64,000 nucleotides of DNA from Xestospongia bergquistia. Lineage: Eukaryota > Porifera > Demospongiae > Haplosclerida > Petrosiidae. Below are positions 23,580 to 35,403 of the stretch, piece by piece (within the stretch, counting starts at the first letter, position 1; every line of letters starts with the position of its first letter). The DNA is taken from NCBI GenBank assembly GCA_963965975.1, contig OZ014422.1, positions 3,433,155-3,497,154 of the forward strand. The letters run 5' to 3'. A model generated the notes under the pieces. That model did not search any database and was not told the origin of the DNA. It saw nothing but the letters and a program-made list of their open reading frames with translations. Both the position numbers and the translations under genes were made by a program.

Positions 23580-24023
23580 GTCTGTGTGATGGTATGTCAA
23601 CTAGATCTCTGTAGCTATAAAATATGTTTTATTCTTTGATTAAACATTTAATATTGACTAAGTAGTAATACCATATGCTAGGTCAGTTAGTACTAAAGCA
23701 ATTTCATTTTTGATTTAGTTTAACTTTCTGTAATGAGTATGACTTGGTAAATTTTATTCTTGTTCATTTTTTGTGAAACAATACCAGCAATTTATATAGT
23801 AAGACAAAATTAAAGAAGAGTATTATATAACAAAATGTAGTTTTACACATAATGAATTTGTGTTAGTATTAACTCTTCTTCTATATGGCTAGATATTAAT
23901 TGAATTATGAAATAACAATCATTGTCCATTTTCTCATTTAGTTTTCTCTCAAGGTTTTGTTAACTCAACCTGAGACAGTAGAAGACACTAACTCTCATAT
24001 GGTATCTCCTATACCACAAGGTT

Positions 24024-24085
<62 letters not shown>

Positions 24086-24725
24086 CATTCAATTATCTAT
24101 CTCTCATAATACATGTTGTACATGTATGTGTACCTGTATATAGTAATGTTATTTTCTGTTCAATGGTGTGAATTTTAATATATTTAGTACTTTACTCAAC
24201 TATGTACATCATACAATCATAAAAAACGAAATATTTTATTAAAAAATTGACACCTTTGAGAGCCATACTGACTGGAAAGTTGAGAAGAAAGTCACCTACT
24301 AATATATAATATAATTTGTAGATTGGTCTTCATTGCTACAAAACCATCATGTAATACCAAAATACAATACTAGAGTCTATACAATGAGTTGTAAGGATTA
24401 TATCTATAGTGGACAGTTTATATCTTTAGAAACTGTCCTAGTCATAGAGGTGTCTTCAATATGGAAGTTAATAGTACTATCTTGATGTTAGCATGGGATT
24501 AAACGTGACTGTATGTAGTTTTATTTATTCAGAGTATCCCTTTTAGAGTGATTCATTTGGTCAGAATAGTCCTTAGCCACTAGCAATAGAAATTAACTAT
24601 GTATGTGGTTATATAAATCAAATGTTATATGCTATAAATCAATGACTATAATATCATTATAAATTAACTATGTCATGTGCTGTAATCATTATCTGTAATC
24701 ATTCTCTCTAATCTCTCTTTCTGTC
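23580..24725. other. Non-coding stretch with a TA microsatellite
   Basis: AT-rich. No exon recognised. It contains the TA repeat at 24024-24083 and ends at the first ATG2-like exon. Confidence 0.45.
24024..24083. repeat. (TA)n microsatellite, about 60 bp
   Basis: Almost uninterrupted TA dinucleotides with one AA interruption near the left end. Shorter TA runs occur at 26152-26166, 37239-37252 and 46655-46675. Confidence 0.95.
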
Positions 24726-24729
24726 ATAG

Positions 24730-25626
24730 GACACTTTTTTCTTTCTATGAATTCTTTCAACAACTAATACTATCCTCTCAATCCTCTTCCAAACAAGAAG
24801 GTAAGTAAATTATACACATCATATTATCTTAATATTAATTTCTAACAACAGGAGCAACAAATTAGAACATCAATCAATTACATCATGTCACTGTTACAAC
24901 CCAAAGCTCACAAAAAGATCAAGTTAATACTCCAGCAGTTATTTTCATCAAATCATTTGTCTTCTATCTTGATGTACTAATACACATAGACAATGAAGCT
25001 AAGAGATTATACTCTGAACAAGTGGTTAGTTTTATGCATCAATTTAACATATGTCATGTGATCTTCACATGATAGGGCACTCTAGCAGGGATACTCCTAG
25101 GATTAAGTCACTTGGATAACTCTGAGATTACATTGAAAGCTATTACATATAAACAAGGGTAAGTTATTAGCTATTATTGTATGTACAATATTAACAATAG
25201 CTAATGATGACGGTACTCATTTTGTTCTTTGCCTCAGGATATTAGGATTGAACCAATTACTGGATCAGGAGTGGTTAGAGGATATTAAAAGTTATGAGTT
25301 GCCACGCATACTTCAAGGAGTTGGTCCCTTGTATCATGTCACCCAATTATGTATGAGAAAATAATATGATGAACTCTGTCATCTTCTCTCTCTCTTTTCT
25401 CTCAGTTCAAGGTGTAGATTTGTTGTGGTTACCAGTACAACAATATCAAGGTGGACATATCGTTTGGGGACCTGTGGGTGGAGTCCAGGGTCATTTACCA
25501 GGTAACATTGTGCATCCTATCATCTTCGCTTCAGAAACAACTCAACATGTGTTGGGTGAAGTAAAGAATCATTTTGTTCCAGAAGCAAAGAGAGAAGCTT
25601 CTGAGAAATGGAAGACCAATCAATAA
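24730..25626 (+). CDS. ATG2-like C-terminal gene (truncated autophagy-related protein 2 homologue)
   Basis: Five exons follow ATG2 order with matching phases: 24730-24800, 24852-25021, 25076-25158, 25238-25350, 25406-25626. Recognisable motifs are FIKSFVFYLDVLI, GTLAGILLGLSHLDNSEITLK, QGVGPLYHVTQL, GVDLLWLPVQQYQ and the very C-terminal PGNIVHPIIFASETTQHVLG, then NHFVPEAKREASEKW. ATG2 is a bridge-like lipid-transfer protein of autophagosome growth. Here only its last 200 or so residues are present. The segment normally lying between WLPIEQYR and the GAVGGV motif is deleted. With the phase-matching acceptor of exon 2, a TAG stop falls at 24863-24865. A later acceptor (24865) avoids it but shifts phase. 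It may therefore be a recent partial duplicate rather than a working gene. Confidence 0.7.
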
Positions 25627-25680
25627 TGTTGTTGTGTTAAAATATGCAAAAATCTGAGAAGATAGTATAATACAAAATAT

Positions 25681-25686
25681 AATAAA
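25681..25686 (+). terminator. Poly(A) signal AATAAA of the ATG2-like gene
   Basis: Canonical hexamer 55 bp after the TAA stop at 25624-25626. Confidence 0.5.
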
Positions 25687-25693
25687 ATCAAAA

Positions 25694-26135
25694 TATTGTA
25701 TATATTGTCTTAATATGTTGTGCTTTTAACTTCGTAATCAACAATAAGCCAAAAAATAATTTGAATTCTAATATTATTAATAAGTAAATTAGTTAATTGG
25801 TTGTATCTTGGATAGGAAGTGAACTGTAGTTTGGTTAATAGAAAAGTTGATCAAACAAAGATAAGACAGGATTAGCAGTAGGTGTGGTGGTTAATGGAAA
25901 GCTCTAGTGGCTGTGATTGGCTGTGATGTGAAACACTTCAATGGAATGTATGGAGGTTCAGATAATTGTTTAGTGGTAGTGTAGATAAAACTGAGATTTT
26001 CTTTACCAGAACTGCTGGTATTCGAGCCAGGAACAAGAGGTACATGTGGACCATGTTGGGCAGCAATTTTCCTTTTCTTGGCACATCTATTTTGGAACAA
26101 TCCTGTGTGAAAACAAAAGAAAATATATTTGCCAT
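25694..26135 (-). pseudogene. Uninterrupted paralogue of the split sequence at 11.3/15.3 kb
   Basis: Minus-strand frames 26135-25938 and 26100-25891 encode a basic patch (KKRKIAAQ) then Pro/Ser-rich sequence with KENLSFIYTTTKQ. The downstream non-coding blocks also match 11335-11460. The copy shows the original order with no transposon between the blocks. The family is not recognised. The basic patch followed by a Ser/Thr-rich tail would suit a nuclear protein's C-terminus, but that is a guess. Confidence 0.5.
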
Positions 26136-26342
26136 GCTTTAGTTTCTTTATATATATATATATATATTAATTATTAGCTATATCAGAACCTCCTGAAGAG
26201 GACAGTGTTTTTAGAGTTTATTACATACAAAATTTTGTTAATTTTGATAGTTATGAATGTTATACTAGTGACTGAAGAGGGTATTGTAAGGTATGATAAA
26301 GTTGTAAATATAAGTAGAGTAGATTTATTGTTTTGTGTACAG

Positions 26343-26993
26343 ATTGCAGACTTTGATATGTCCAGAGATTTACAAAAGGAGAACTATTATATCTGGCATG
26401 CTAAGAAAATTCCCATATAATGGACAGCTACTGAAGTCAATAGATTACTAATGTTATGTATCAGTTAAATTGTAAACTGTATAACTATAGGCCTTAAATT
26501 TCAAACAATACTCCACTGCAAGTGATGTGTGGAGTTTTGGTGTAGTACTAACTCTATGAAATATGGAGTCTAGGACACTAACCATTTGAGAATTGTAGCA
26601 ATAAAGAGATAAAATATAAAGTATATAACGAGTAACGATATGAGATCATTTTAGTGTTTGAAGTTAGTAGATTCGGGTTATCGTCTTCTTCCTCCTCCTT
26701 GTTGTCCCAGACCTATCCATAAGATGATGATACAATGTTGGTAAGAGTGTCTATATTGTACTAGTACTACTTGATAATATGTGTACATCAATGACAAGCA
26801 TCCAGAGACTTCTAGTCATCCCACATTTGTGAAGTTGGTATCAGATCTATCTCAAGCTGATGTTGAGCTCCCCAGTAGTTCATTGTCTAATGAAGACAAG
26901 ACCTGTAGTCCAGATAGTACAGTAATGGGAGGTCCAGTAGATAGTGGACATAACCTCTATATAGATTTAGAGAGAATGTATCATCACTGTTGA
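26343..26993 (+). pseudogene. Tyrosine kinase pseudogene (subdomains VII to XI and C-tail)
   Basis: After an acceptor at 26342 the frame gives IADFDMSRDL, then ENYYIWHAKKIPI, a stop (TAA at 26418-26420) and WTATEV. This is the activation loop of a receptor tyrosine kinase (DFG, YY, KWTAPE), with DFG changed to DFD. Subdomain IX follows at about 26510-26560 (YSTASDVWSFGVVL) with another stop. Subdomain XI and a tail lie at 26793-26993 (HPETSSHPTFVKLVSDL, then a Ser-rich tail ending GHNLYIDLERMYHHC). The tail has Tyr residues that could have been docking sites. The N-lobe and catalytic loop (HRD) were not found. The loss of the Mg-binding Gly and the stops mean it is dead or, at most, a pseudokinase fragment. 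Confidence 0.75.
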
Positions 26994-28202
26994 CAATTTG
27001 ACACTAAAGCAATTACTATTCATTCTTAAAACAGATGTCCATAATATTTTCATAATTGTCAAATTGTAGTTTTAATTATACATTATTTGTAAACTTTTTT
27101 GACACTTAAAAGTATTCCACCGATAATAACCTTTTGTTAGTAGAAATTCAATGACAATGATATGATGGATGACTGTAACAGTCATTTGTCACTGATCTTC
27201 CTTTTAATTGTTGTATACAATCTAGTCAAGTAAGTCTAGAAATAATGTGAGTGAAATTATAACATTTAATATATGTAGGCTATGCTGAGGCTGCTGTCTG
27301 TACAGAGAGGTTATGGACTTTGACTTGATTTAAATAGATTTTGATTAGAGCAACGACATTATGCATCAGTTAAAATGATGAAAATTTAAGCAATGAAATC
27401 AGACTCATTACATAATATTAGTTTTACTGATCATCAACAACTATTACTCTGTTTATTTTAGTTTTATTTATTATAGAGCTGTCTTAATAATAGTTTCTAA
27501 CCTCTTTTGTTATTTATTTATAAATATAATATCTCAAGTTATAATATTCACTATTATCACATATAGAGAGATATGATAACAATTAATACACTAGTGAGTA
27601 GATATGTACTGTATTAATATGTACACTGTATGTATTATATATCATAGATACTAAGTAAATACTACTAGATATTAGAACATACTAATATATATACTGTATG
27701 TATTATATATCATAGATATTACATTATCAATGACTATACATGTAGTAGTACAGTATATTCTAGTCATTTACTATATTCAGTCTATATTCTGTATATTTAT
27801 ATAATATTGTATTAACAAGAATATTACCATTACATTTAGATTAAAGTTATTAATAAAATTTTATGTGATCTTCATGATTTCTAGTAATCAAATTCCAAAT
27901 GAGTTTTTAGGTTCATGTGATTTGTAACTGAAACATTTAAAAATCATATAACCTTGAAAACCATAGTTTTAAGGATTTATGATGGATTTCATTAGATTTC
28001 AGAGCTCTATTCTTATACTCAATTTCACAGACAATTCTACAATGTTATAATTTCATAGTATTGTGTGCTAAAAGACTATGACATCATAACATTATATCGT
28101 ATAGTGTCATTGAAGTTAGGAGTAGGTGAAATCATTCATCATGTAATTGGCAAGGCCATCTTAAGTGTATTTGGCTTCAACATATATTCAAGAAGCTGCA
28201 GA
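26994..28202. other. Non-coding, very AT-rich stretch
   Basis: No exon recognised. Near-duplicate AT-rich blocks containing TGTATTATATATCATAGATA occur at about 27629 and 27699, a local ~70 bp duplication. The left boundary of the BEL/Pao element lies at or just before 28203. Confidence 0.45.
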
Positions 28203-31200
28203 CTATGTACAACACTTTGTAGAGCACTCAACAGCCTGGGAAGAACAGAAATCAGCTATAACTTCATGATTTTTCCTCTCTTGCAGAAACTCTGTAAGTT
28301 CCTTCAGTTCTCGAGCTGCTCCGGTGAAATTAGTACCATGGTCACTCCAAACTACCTTTGGTTTCCCACGTTGAGCCATGAACCGTCGGAGACAAGCTAG
28401 GAATGCTTCAGTTGTTAAATCAGACACAGCTTCAATGTGAACTGCTTTAACCGACATTGATATGAAAACACAAATGCAGGCCTTTAGTATGGTGGGTTTG
28501 CGTACAGAACTGCATTTTATCTTAACAGGACCAGCATAGTCAACTCCTACAGTAGCAAACACATTGCCTGGGTAGGTAGGTGTGATCCTTTCTGCAGGCA
28601 GTTTTCCCATCTTCTGTAGCTGTGGTTTGGCTGCCTCTCTACGACACACAATACAACCAAGAGTAATGGATTGAACGTATCTATTAACACCAATGATATA
28701 GAATCTCTGATTCAGTGATGCAGTCAACAACATGGGTCCAGCATGAAGCAGTCGGAGATGCTCGTGACAAATAATTAGTCGAGTGAGTTGGTGTTTACCC
28801 TGTAGAATCACAGGATACCTACGAGCATAGGTGAAGTTGCAATCATCCTGACTTCCACCTACACGTGGGAGGCCACTAGGGCCATTAAAAGGTTTGAGTG
28901 AGTGAAGATTGCTCTAGCATGGAAGTTGTTTCCCCTTCACTATCCTCTTTAGTTCAACTTCAAAACAATGACTCTGTAAATATTTGATCCAGTAATTTTT
29001 GCCATGTCTCAGTTCCCCGATTGAAAAACAATCTGTAGTGGTACTCTTCTTTCGACAATGATTGAAGAAACGAATCACCTATGCTGTAATTAGCTTCAGA
29101 TTGTGGAAATGAGAATAACAATTCAATAGGATGACAGGAGATAACAATTCACTAGTTGAATGATGACATATTTCTTCAGAACTGTCTTCATGCGTCAGAT
29201 CATTATTACTGTCTCTCTTTGGCCATTAAGCAGGAGGCAATTTCAACCAACCTGGCCCAGACCACCACATCTTATAATTAACAAGCTCGGCTGGAAATAG
29301 TCCTAAAGATGCACAGTCAGCTGGTTTGTCAACCCCATTCACATGATTCCATTTCTCAGGTGGGATAAGATCCATTATGACTAATATTCTGCTGCCGACG
29401 AACTGCTTGAATCGTCGTGGATTACCTTTCAACCAGTCTAAGACAATTGTCTATCAGTCCACACAAATAGTGATGATGATGGGATCTTATGAACTCCTTA
29501 CACATGATGGAGAACCTTTGCCAGTAGATGTGCTCCGCACAATTCCAGACATGGAATCGTCAATTGTTTGATCGGGGCAACTTTGGTCTTGGCCAGAACC
29601 AATGAAACATGTACTTTACCTTTAGAGTTGGTCATATATAGATAGACAACACTTGCAAATGCATTCTCAGAGGCATCACAAAATCCTTGAAGCTGCAAGT
29701 CTTGGATCACAGCATCTCTGGGAAAATAATATCGATTGACATGTTTCTGCGACAGAAGCTTAAGTTCTGTCCTCCAATGCACCATTCTTCAACAATGTCC
29801 TAGGGTGCATCTTCATCCCAGTCAAGTCCTGCTACCCACACTCACTGCAATAAGATCTTTGCTTTTACAATGGCAGGTGAAAACCATCCTAGTACGTCAA
29901 AGGTTTTCGCAATATCAGAGACCAGTCCTTGCTTTGTGAGTTTATCACACTGAGGTTGCTTGTTTATTGTCAATCGAAATTGATCCAGCTTAGAATGCCA
30001 TTCAACACCCAGTGTCATAGTGTAACCTTGTAACTTTGTGATGGAGAGGACACTCGGTGAGTCTCTCAGTTCAGGAGACAGACTCTCAATGACTGAAGCA
30101 ATGTTGGAATTCCACTTTCTCAATAGAAATCCTCATTTGGCAAATAGATCTTGTCACTGCTTCTGAAGTATAATGACTTCATCTTTGGAGCCAGCACTGA
30201 TCAAACCGTCATCTACATAGAATGAATTGAATACAGCTTCAACAGCCAATGGAAACTCAGAAGCATGATCGATTGCGTTCTGTCTTACAGCCATATTAGC
30301 TGCAAATGTAAAGGCAGACACTCCAAACATTACCTGAGTCATACGGTATTCTCGGATAGGCTCGTTGGGATGGCTTTGCCACACAAACCTGTGGTAGTCA
30401 CGATCAGACTCTGTTAGCTGTACAGCACGATACATTTGGCTGACATCTGTTGTCAAAGCAATTCTATGAGAATGAAACCTGAGCAAAACATCAATTAGTG
30501 GAGAATGCACCGTTGGGCCAACAAGTAACGTGTCATTAAGAGAGACCCCGTTTGATGATTTAGCAGATGTGTCAAACACCGCTCTGATCTTGGTGGTTGT
30601 ACTTGAATCCCTTTGTACAATCTGGATTGGGAGGTAGATATGGTGATTTTTTTAAAGTCACTTTCAGGAACAGGTTCAGCGTGACCCATATCGAAGTACT
30701 CACGTATTACATCATTGAACTGACCAGATAGTCCCTTTGATGACAACAATCTTTCAAGGCACACAAACCTTCGTATTGCTTGGGATCTGGACTCTCCACT
30801 AGTGGATGCATTTACTCTTCATGGCAATGGAATGACAAATCGTCCACTCGAGGAACGACTGTACTGAGTTTCAAAATGATCAACTATCATGCATTCTTTC
30901 TTTGGCAAGCAAACTAAGTCTGTTTGATTGGAAGGTTCTTCAACTTCCCAAAATCTCTTCAGGATGTCATCTGATGTGGCTATGGTATGACACGACACTA
31001 CTTCTGTGTTTTGGGTGTTGGTTGCACCAGTGATAATCCAACTAAGTTTAGTTGCAATAGCTACGGGAGAATTAAGTGGACTGACCCACTGGTCATGCAA
31101 CAGTACTTCAACGAACATGTTAACACCCAAGAACATATCGATTCGCCCTGGTTCCCAAATTCAGGGTCAGCTAGTTCAAGGTCTGATAAATGATCCCGAG

Positions 31201-31408
31201 AACTATCGAATGGAATGTGATGACGAGGAATATCACACGTTACTTTGGAACAACTACTGCCGTAATATTTAATCTTTTTGTTAGGTGATTGAATATGAGA
31301 GACTTGAAAACTGGTAAAGCACTTCATGGGTGAGTTGTGAGTGAATCCACCAACACTTATGATCTTTGTTTTATGATGAGACCGAGGAAGGTACAAGCTT
31401 TGAGACAA
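28203..31408 (-). pseudogene. BEL/Pao pol (protease, RT, RNase H, integrase), broken
   Basis: The aspartic-protease region lies at about 31460-31070; the active-site motif is damaged by a stop near 31455, and the domain's end (SPVAIATKLSWIITG) is clear at about 31080-31035. RT: LRFHSHRIALTTDVSQMYRAV (30480-30420), YRMTQVMFGVSAFTFAANMAV and FYVDDGL (about 30205), the catalytic box. The RNase H region has LQGFCDASENAFASVVYL (29700-29640). Integrase has a zinc region (HEHLRLLHAGPMLL, CIVCRREAA) and a core: VGVDYAGPVKIK with the first catalytic Asp and VVWSDHGTNFTGAARELKEL with the second. It is cut before the last catalytic Glu. Several frameshifts separate these parts. Confidence 0.85.
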
Positions 31409-31516
31409 TCGATCAGAAATGAACGATGATGATGATCCTGAATCAAATAATGCTCAAGCGACAACACATGAGCCACCAGGGGAATAGACCAGTACACGAC
31501 AGGTCATCAACAGCGA

Positions 31517-33479
31517 TTAAGACTTGGTCCCCATGGTTGCATGAGTGGTGACTTGACTTAGCAGTTCTTGCCTGGAGCAGGTGTTAGTAATTTGTTCAAT
31601 GTGTAATAGAGTGTGATGCTGACCATGACACTTCCGGCAATGACGAATAGATTTACACTGTCGAGCGTAGTGACCAGCTCGCAGACAGTTATGACATAGC
31701 TTGTGAGTTTTTAGGATAGATAGCTTCCTGTCATGAGGCAACTCCTTGAACTTGTTACAATTAAATAAGAGATGTCTTTCTGGTTTACACAGTACACACA
31801 CTTGGATCTCAAAGGTGTCAGTGTTGGTAGTGAATGAAGTTACTTGCTTACTGGATTGGAAATTTTTTATGACCTCATCCTTTGATGGTTTCCTGTTCTC
31901 TGAACTTGAAGTTTTCGACGCTTTTGTACGAAGATTCATGAAGTCTAATAGAACCTTGTAGTGTGGCACACTGGTAGCGTCTTGACTATGCTTCTGCCAT
32001 TCAAACATAGTCATGTGTTCAACTTGAGTTCAACAACAGAAGTGATGAATGGGGCGGAAGGCTCACAGTACATTGCCTTTAGTGCTCGAATATGTTGTTG
32101 CACACTATCATGCAGTTTGCATACCGTAAGGGTACAAATTTTCGAGGGTTTAAATTTTCGTGTTTTTTAAATTTTGCTTTATTATTTAAATTTCGTGGGT
32201 ATTAATTTTCGTGTTTAGTGGGTGTGAAGTATTAATAATGGGTGTGGTATCAGGCATGTGTTGTGATCACAAGCGTGATTTTCGCGAAATATGGCTACCT
32301 ATTCCTATAAATCCATGGTGAGAGGGTACCATATATACAAGAAAATCTGAGAGGTAGTTGACGGAGAAGTACTTCAGACAGTGTAAAAGAGAAAGAAGTG
32401 AATCCCTTTGCATATTACGCGTGGGTGGAATAAAAGTTAAATTTCATGATAAAACAACAACCATGAATACAGCGAAATTAAATCCCCCACGAAAATTTAT
32501 ACCCTTACAGTAGTTCCTTACCATCACCATTCTTCAATGAAGGGGCTTCTAATATCATACGCACATGGGTCTGGTAAATTAGTCCTGAACAGTCATATCG
32601 AGATTTCAAACCGTCAATAGCTTCAGAATAGCATTCACCAGATTGAGAAAGCCCTTCCATGGAATGTTTAGCTGGACCATCCCTCAGCGATTGTTGAAGG
32701 TAGACAAGTTTCTTGGAATCTGGTAAGGTGGTATGGTTGTGAACGGATATGCAGAACTGGTCCAAAATGTCTTCCAACTGAACATATTAACATCAAAACT
32801 TGGGACATTCAAATTTTGGTAGATACACCCATTCACGAGAAGACGACGGAGGAGATGTGGTAGAATGATTATGACTCTCTAAAAGACATTTCACAGTTAA
32901 CGAACAGCAAAACAACTGTTGCTCGATTTTGGTTTGCTGACGAGACAATGTTTTCTTTGGCTTCATCAGAACTTAAAATAGATTTACTGATATCCTCTAG
33001 TTCACATTTGAAATTGTTCAACTGCTCATCATGCAAACGGATTATACAAACATCATCAGTCTCAGCCAGTTCACCAACAGCATTACTAACCTTAGTGAAA
33101 CTTTTATACAAGTGTTTGAATCTCCTCCCAGCTGTTTTTGTTATAGATAACGTGCTTGATTTGGGTCGAGGAGATGTATCGACTAGCACATCTAGCCGAG
33201 TAGTTAAATCAAGGACCTCATCATCATGTTGGTCGAGAATAGTCTATTCATGCTCCAGATCACTTTCTTCTTTAAGTAGATCTATGATTGTAAAGTGGTG
33301 GTTCCTGAAGTCTGATCCAATGACTCCAACTTTTCCTTTAGTTTTTTCGACAGATCGGCGATTCCCAGATCGTCTTTCCTTGCTTCAGCTTCCCTAACTT
33401 TGGTGGTCAGGTGTGTAATGGAGGCACGTGACACTCCTCTTCTTCTCTTGAGGGTGGACAGATCCGCTATCAAACTCAC
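31517..33479 (-). pseudogene. BEL/Pao gag, interrupted by an inverted-repeat element
   Basis: The frame starts at 33479 (MSLIADLSTLKRRRGVS), a coiled-coil N-terminus that continues with a break through 33189-32869. The DUF1759-like region follows (32777-32513; QFCISVHNHTTLPDSKKLVY). After the insertion at 32124-32510 the gag frame resumes (IRALKAMYCEP) and ends with a CCHC array at 31830-31600: CVLCKPERHLLFNC, CHNCLRAGHYARQC and CRKCHGQHHTLLH. These bind RNA in the family. A stop near 32015 and frame changes at 33280, 33190 and 32780 disable it. Confidence 0.8.
32124..32510. mobile_element. 387 bp MITE-like element with TIRs and TA duplication, inside gag
   Basis: The ends form an inverted pair: CCGTAAGGGTACAAATTTTCG at the left, and at the right the complement of CTGTAAGGGTATAAATTTTCG. 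Each is flanked by TA (32122-32123 and 32511-32512). The gag reading frame on the minus strand runs up to one side and continues in the same frame from the other when one TA copy is counted, which independently fixes the boundaries. There is no coding capacity. The TA target and TIR suggest mobilisation by a Tc1/mariner- or pogo-type transposase. Confidence 0.9.
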
Positions 33480-33540
33480 TAATACTAGAGGTTATTGAAC
33501 AATATCGAGAACAACAATAGGTATCCGGTTCGGTGGACCA

Positions 33541-34720
33541 ATAGAGGGATCGTATTCTCCTTGATTAAACAGATTCTTTTACTTTATTTCAACAACAAAA
33601 AACATGTGCTTTTTTAAAACTAATAATAAGGTAATAATAAGGTGATAACTATAATAATTAACTTGACGTGTCCAATAGGAAAATCTGCCATCAGTAAGAA
33701 ATCTGTTCTCTGCACATGCTCAGTTAGGTGGTTTGGGAACAGTGTGGTTAACTTATCACTGTTGGAAAGCCTTTTGTCTCAACATATCCTACCCACCCAA
33801 ACCTTGCCTGCCCATAGTATAACTATAACTTATGTATATTATATAGCACAGCTTAGAGGTCTATATGTGTTTTATAAACCTGTCAATAAGGGAATTTGCA
33901 TAAAAGATAATGCCTGAAGGCTATAGGCTAAAGGGTGATACCTTTTACAAAATGCAAGTTGATAGGCTTATATAACACATATAGATTGATGAACTATGAT
34001 ATATATGATATAATGTATCAAGAGATTCATACTAACTAGCTACTATCACTCCATAATATAGCATGTGGTTGTCTAGCATAGTCTTTTACTAGTCAATAGT
34101 TGGCAGGTTTGTAATGCTTATTGACCCATCAAATATCATGCACATATATAAATATAAGTATAATGTCATACACCTTTAGTGGCATAGGGAGAGTAGGGCT
34201 TAAAATGGTACTCAAAGCACATGGTAACTGTTTTTACCTAATTAATTATTCATAATGCCATGATCAGTTGTTTTGCATTGATTTTCGTCATCTCTACTTG
34301 TGTGATCTTTATCAGAGTGTTGAAATTGTGGCATTTGCATCTCTAGACATTCTAAGCATCAAGAAAAGGTAATATTAAAATATTTCAATCAAAAAGGAAA
34401 AACAGTTATTTATGACCTGAGTGAGCATTGACAATTTAATTATGATCCTCGAGCCTAGTGAGAATAGGTTTAGATATGCCACTATTAATCTCTATCCCAT
34501 AAAACACTGCTCTGCATAGATCAATTTAAAAATATTATAACAAAGAAAATAAGTGTGTGTACATACACAATCCTCACTATGTGTCCATATATATATTCTA
34601 CCATTACCTGATTGTTTGACATGTTATAAATATTTGTCCAGTTGCCAGACTACTAGCCACTTTAAATTTATATGTAAAACTATAGCAATTATTATTTGTA
34701 ATGTTAAATTTATTTTATAG
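33541..34720. other. No gene recognised
   Basis: The right flank of the BEL/Pao element, where a 5' LTR is expected (roughly 33541-33790). I could not delimit it without a partner. The frame at 33642-33917 shows no family motif. Confidence 0.4.
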
Positions 34721-35403
34721 ATTACATAACAAACTCTGAACTGGACAACGTATTAGAAGAGATAAGACCACTAGATTGGGGGAAGTGGATGAACTTGATA
34801 AAACTATGCGACCCACAATGTGAGAGACTCTATTTTCACTGATATCACAAGTCATATAATAACTCTCAGGAAGTTACTACAGCACACAATAATTCATTCT
34901 TGCCTCACCCCAAATGATCTAATTAGAAATCTTGCAATTATGAAGTTCTCATCAGCTTATGCAATACGGTGTTATAATTTTCCTCCCTTGAAAGATACAG
35001 TTATCATTTATCAGTCACTTAATTGAGTAAAAATGTTCCTAATGACACTACAAGTATTAATTTCCTAAAATATAATAGTGACATATTTATTACATCTATA
35101 TACATGTAGATCAACCAGTTCTACTCCCACAGTTGTTAAGATATGTTGATGTGTTCATTGATGATCTACCCTTCCCTGGATAACAATTAGATATCTTTAT
35201 AGAGGATCTCTATAAAAGTGATTATCAGTTACATACCAATAGAACCAAAATAGTTATCTGGGATTACTGGCTTAGACAGAGTTGTGAAGCATCAGGAAAA
35301 ACAGAATATTGGAAGGAGGTGATCACTGCTGTTGACAACAGTGGCCACAAGGAACTTGCTGTAAAGATGTGGAAATACAACTTGTATTGTTATGTTTTAT
35401 CAT
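34721..35403 (+). pseudogene. Death-domain-like gene fragment 1
   Basis: Two exons join in phase 1. 34721-34819 (after TTTTATAG, before GTGAGA) gives SELDNVLEEIRPLDWGKWM. 35110-35403 (after TGTAG, before GTAAGA) gives LLPQLLRYVDVFIDDLPF, a TAA stop at 35180-35182, then IWDYWLRQSCEASG and WKEVITAVDNSGHKELAVKM. The W-x-x-V--A----G---LA pattern at the end and the L---PL-W--W--L start are those of sponge and cnidarian death domains, which mediate homotypic assembly of signalling complexes. One stop is the only obvious defect. No partner domains were found next to it. Confidence 0.5.

Larger units (their letters stand above)
28203..33540 (-). mobile_element. BEL/Pao-type LTR retrotransposon, 3'-truncated
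   Basis: Minus-strand order is gag (33479-31517, plus insertion), protease (about 31450-30820), RT (30764-30123), RNase H region (30123-29230) and integrase (about 29225-28203). Just upstream of gag, at 33540, TGGTCCACCGAACCGG begins with the TGG expected of a tRNA primer-binding site (tentative). The integrase stops inside its catalytic core region near 28203, so the C-terminal integrase end and 3' LTR are missing. No matching LTR pair was found by eye. The reading frames are long compared with the gypsy remnants, so this element is younger, but it has many frame breaks. Confidence 0.85.

Noticed and set aside
24024-24083. TA run as a possible cruciform or regulatory element
   Set aside because: A plain dinucleotide microsatellite explains it.
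33642-33917. 91-codon plus-strand frame right of the BEL/Pao element
   Set aside because: No family match; it lies where the 5' LTR is expected.
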